Shown: one piece after another, positions 42,818 to 43,599 of the stretch
How positions within the stretch are numbered: position 1 is the first letter of the stretch
Layout of the letters: each line of letters starts with the position of its first letter
IMG/VR virus record: IMGVR_UViG_3300005265_000679
Span: 1-43,599 of that record
DNA: 43,599 nucleotides
Strand: one strand, 5' to 3'
From: a virus
Position numbers and translations under genes: made by a program
The notes under the pieces: generated by a model
Database searches by the model: none
Told to the model about the DNA's origin: nothing
The model's input: the letters and a program-made list of their open reading frames with translations, nothing else

Positions 42818-43599
42818 CAGATCTCCTTTGTTTCATCAATTATTTCTAATGCTCCTGCTAAATAAAATTCATGTAATTCTTCAGGAATTTCTTTGATTTT
42901 CAAGTACATTAAAAATTTATCCTTATCATCCATACTCATATTTATTCCACGGTTGGTTACATCCATTTCACTTCGATCAATGATTTGAAATTCCTTTTCA
43001 AATTCGTCAAGTTGTAATGATGAATCTATTTTACGAATTTGAACGTCATGACCTTTTTCTTGAAGTATTCTTGCTTCCTTTAAGATCTCATCTTTATTTT
43101 CAGACGTGATTTCAAATACATAATTTTTCCTATAACCCTCAGTTGGAATACTTTCAATTATATGTTTTTTCGTATCGATAACCAAAAATCTTTTTTCTTC
43201 TCCACGTTCTCCACGATCTAATTGAATAGGCGAACCAACATACCAAACTTTTGTTTTATCATTTTCAATGAACTGAGGTTTATGGTAATGTCCTAAAATT
43301 ACATATTTATAATTTTTTAAATCTTTTATGCTGATATCAGAAACAAGTGAAATTCCAGAACTTAAAGTTCCTTCATTTAATCCAAAATGTGAAATGAGAT
43401 AATCTGCATGGCTATCTTTGATGGATGGAATCATGTATTTATTCCAAGGAACAAATAAAATATTTTCAACTTTTTCGCCTGTGTGATAAGTTTTAACATT
43501 CTTTTCATTATCAACACATTTTAAAGCAGAAACCCCAACACCAGATTTTGATGATAAATCATGGTTTCCGTCAATGATATGAAAAAATATATCATTATT
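42817..43599 (-). CDS. sbcD: SbcD/gp47-like nuclease, 5' end cut off
   Basis: The frame is open through the right edge; the ATG at 43434 is internal, since the upstream codons encode HIIDGNHDLSSKSGVG, with the metallophosphoesterase GNHD motif. A GHYH motif (YKYVILGHYHKPQ) supplies further metal ligands. So this is the SbcD/Mre11/gp47 phosphoesterase, missing its first ~100 residues including the DxH motif. With SbcC it forms the end-processing nuclease for recombination-dependent replication. The stop overlaps the start of SbcC. Confidence 0.88.
   Translation of the reverse strand, partial: NNDIFFHIIDGNHDLSSKSGVGVSALKCVDNEKNVKTYHTGEKVENILFVPWNKYMIPSIKDSHADYLISHFGLNEGTLSSGISLVSDISIKDLKNYKYVILGHYHKPQFIENDKTKVWYVGSPIQLDRGERGEEKRFLVIDTKKHIIESIPTEGYRKNYVFEITSENKDEILKEARILQEKGHDVQIRKIDSSLQLDEFEKEFQIIDRSEMDVTNRGINMSMDDKDKFLMYLKIKEIPEELHEFYLAGALEIIDETKEI

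Noticed and set aside
1-43599. Reassignment of TGA as an amino acid, suggested by two +1 overlaps at TGA codons
   Set aside because: Other genes (for example the ACP gene) end at TGA in sensible positions, and no gene continues through TGA in the same frame.
1-43599. tRNA genes, CRISPR arrays, insertion sequences
   Set aside because: I saw no cloverleaf-like segment in the short gaps, no regularly spaced repeats outside genes, and no transposase.

Overview
The window is an AT-rich stretch of a large tailed bacteriophage genome. The evidence is a complete large terminase, a contractile-tail (myovirus) gene set with T4-type baseplate proteins, a tape measure protein, and a gp46/gp47 (SbcCD-type) recombination nuclease. 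These genes are packed in long head-to-tail operons with almost no spacer DNA. The gene content (a complete two-chain RNA polymerase plus many accessory genes) suggests a large or jumbo phage. The host cannot be read from the sequence. Stop codons are TAA, TAG and TGA, so I see no sign of an altered genetic code.

Layout. (1) 1-10522, plus strand: a cut-off gene, an apparently frameshifted small gene, a tail-tube-like protein, three tandem paralogues with a four-cysteine C-terminus, a small membrane protein, then a baseplate block (gp26-like zinc protein, overlapping gp51-position ORF, gp25-like, gp53-position protein, gp6/BaseplateJ-like) and an unknown. (2) 20126-10519, minus strand: baseplate hub, terminase, HEXXH protein, tape measure, tube-cap-like protein. 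It converges with block 1, and the stop codons overlap. (3) 30064-20244, minus strand: small coiled-coil protein, beta' and beta RNA polymerase subunits, FolE2, small membrane, zinc and Sm-like proteins, acyl carrier protein and two unknowns, closed by a strong terminator. (4) 38801-30213, minus strand: a leader ORF, two very large E2-like/PRTRC-B-like proteins, a JAMM peptidase, an E1-like ThiF protein, a ubiquitin-like protein, a terminator, a second E1-like protein that carries its own ubiquitin-like tail ending GGA, and a 203-aa unknown. (5) 43599-38961, minus strand: SbcD, SbcC (split by a +1 frame change), a small unknown, a radical SAM enzyme and a small DUF2693-like protein.

The most striking content is block 4, which looks like a phage-borne ubiquitin-like conjugation system related to bacterial PRTRC cassettes: E1 x2, candidate E2 x2, JAB/JAMM, and Ubl x2. 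It sits next to a phage-encoded, unsplit bacterial-type RNA polymerase. Two different shared sequence motifs mark the starts of operons. One (AACTATATATATTAATT-type) precedes the Ubl operon and the 203-aa gene. The other (TAGAACAWAATAA) precedes the RNA polymerase operon, the baseplate/terminase operon and the gene at 261. This is consistent with two temporal promoter classes. Function assignments for the E2-like proteins and for promoter class are inference. The RNA polymerase, FolE2, TerL, SbcCD, ACP, E1 and JAMM calls rest on visible diagnostic motifs.
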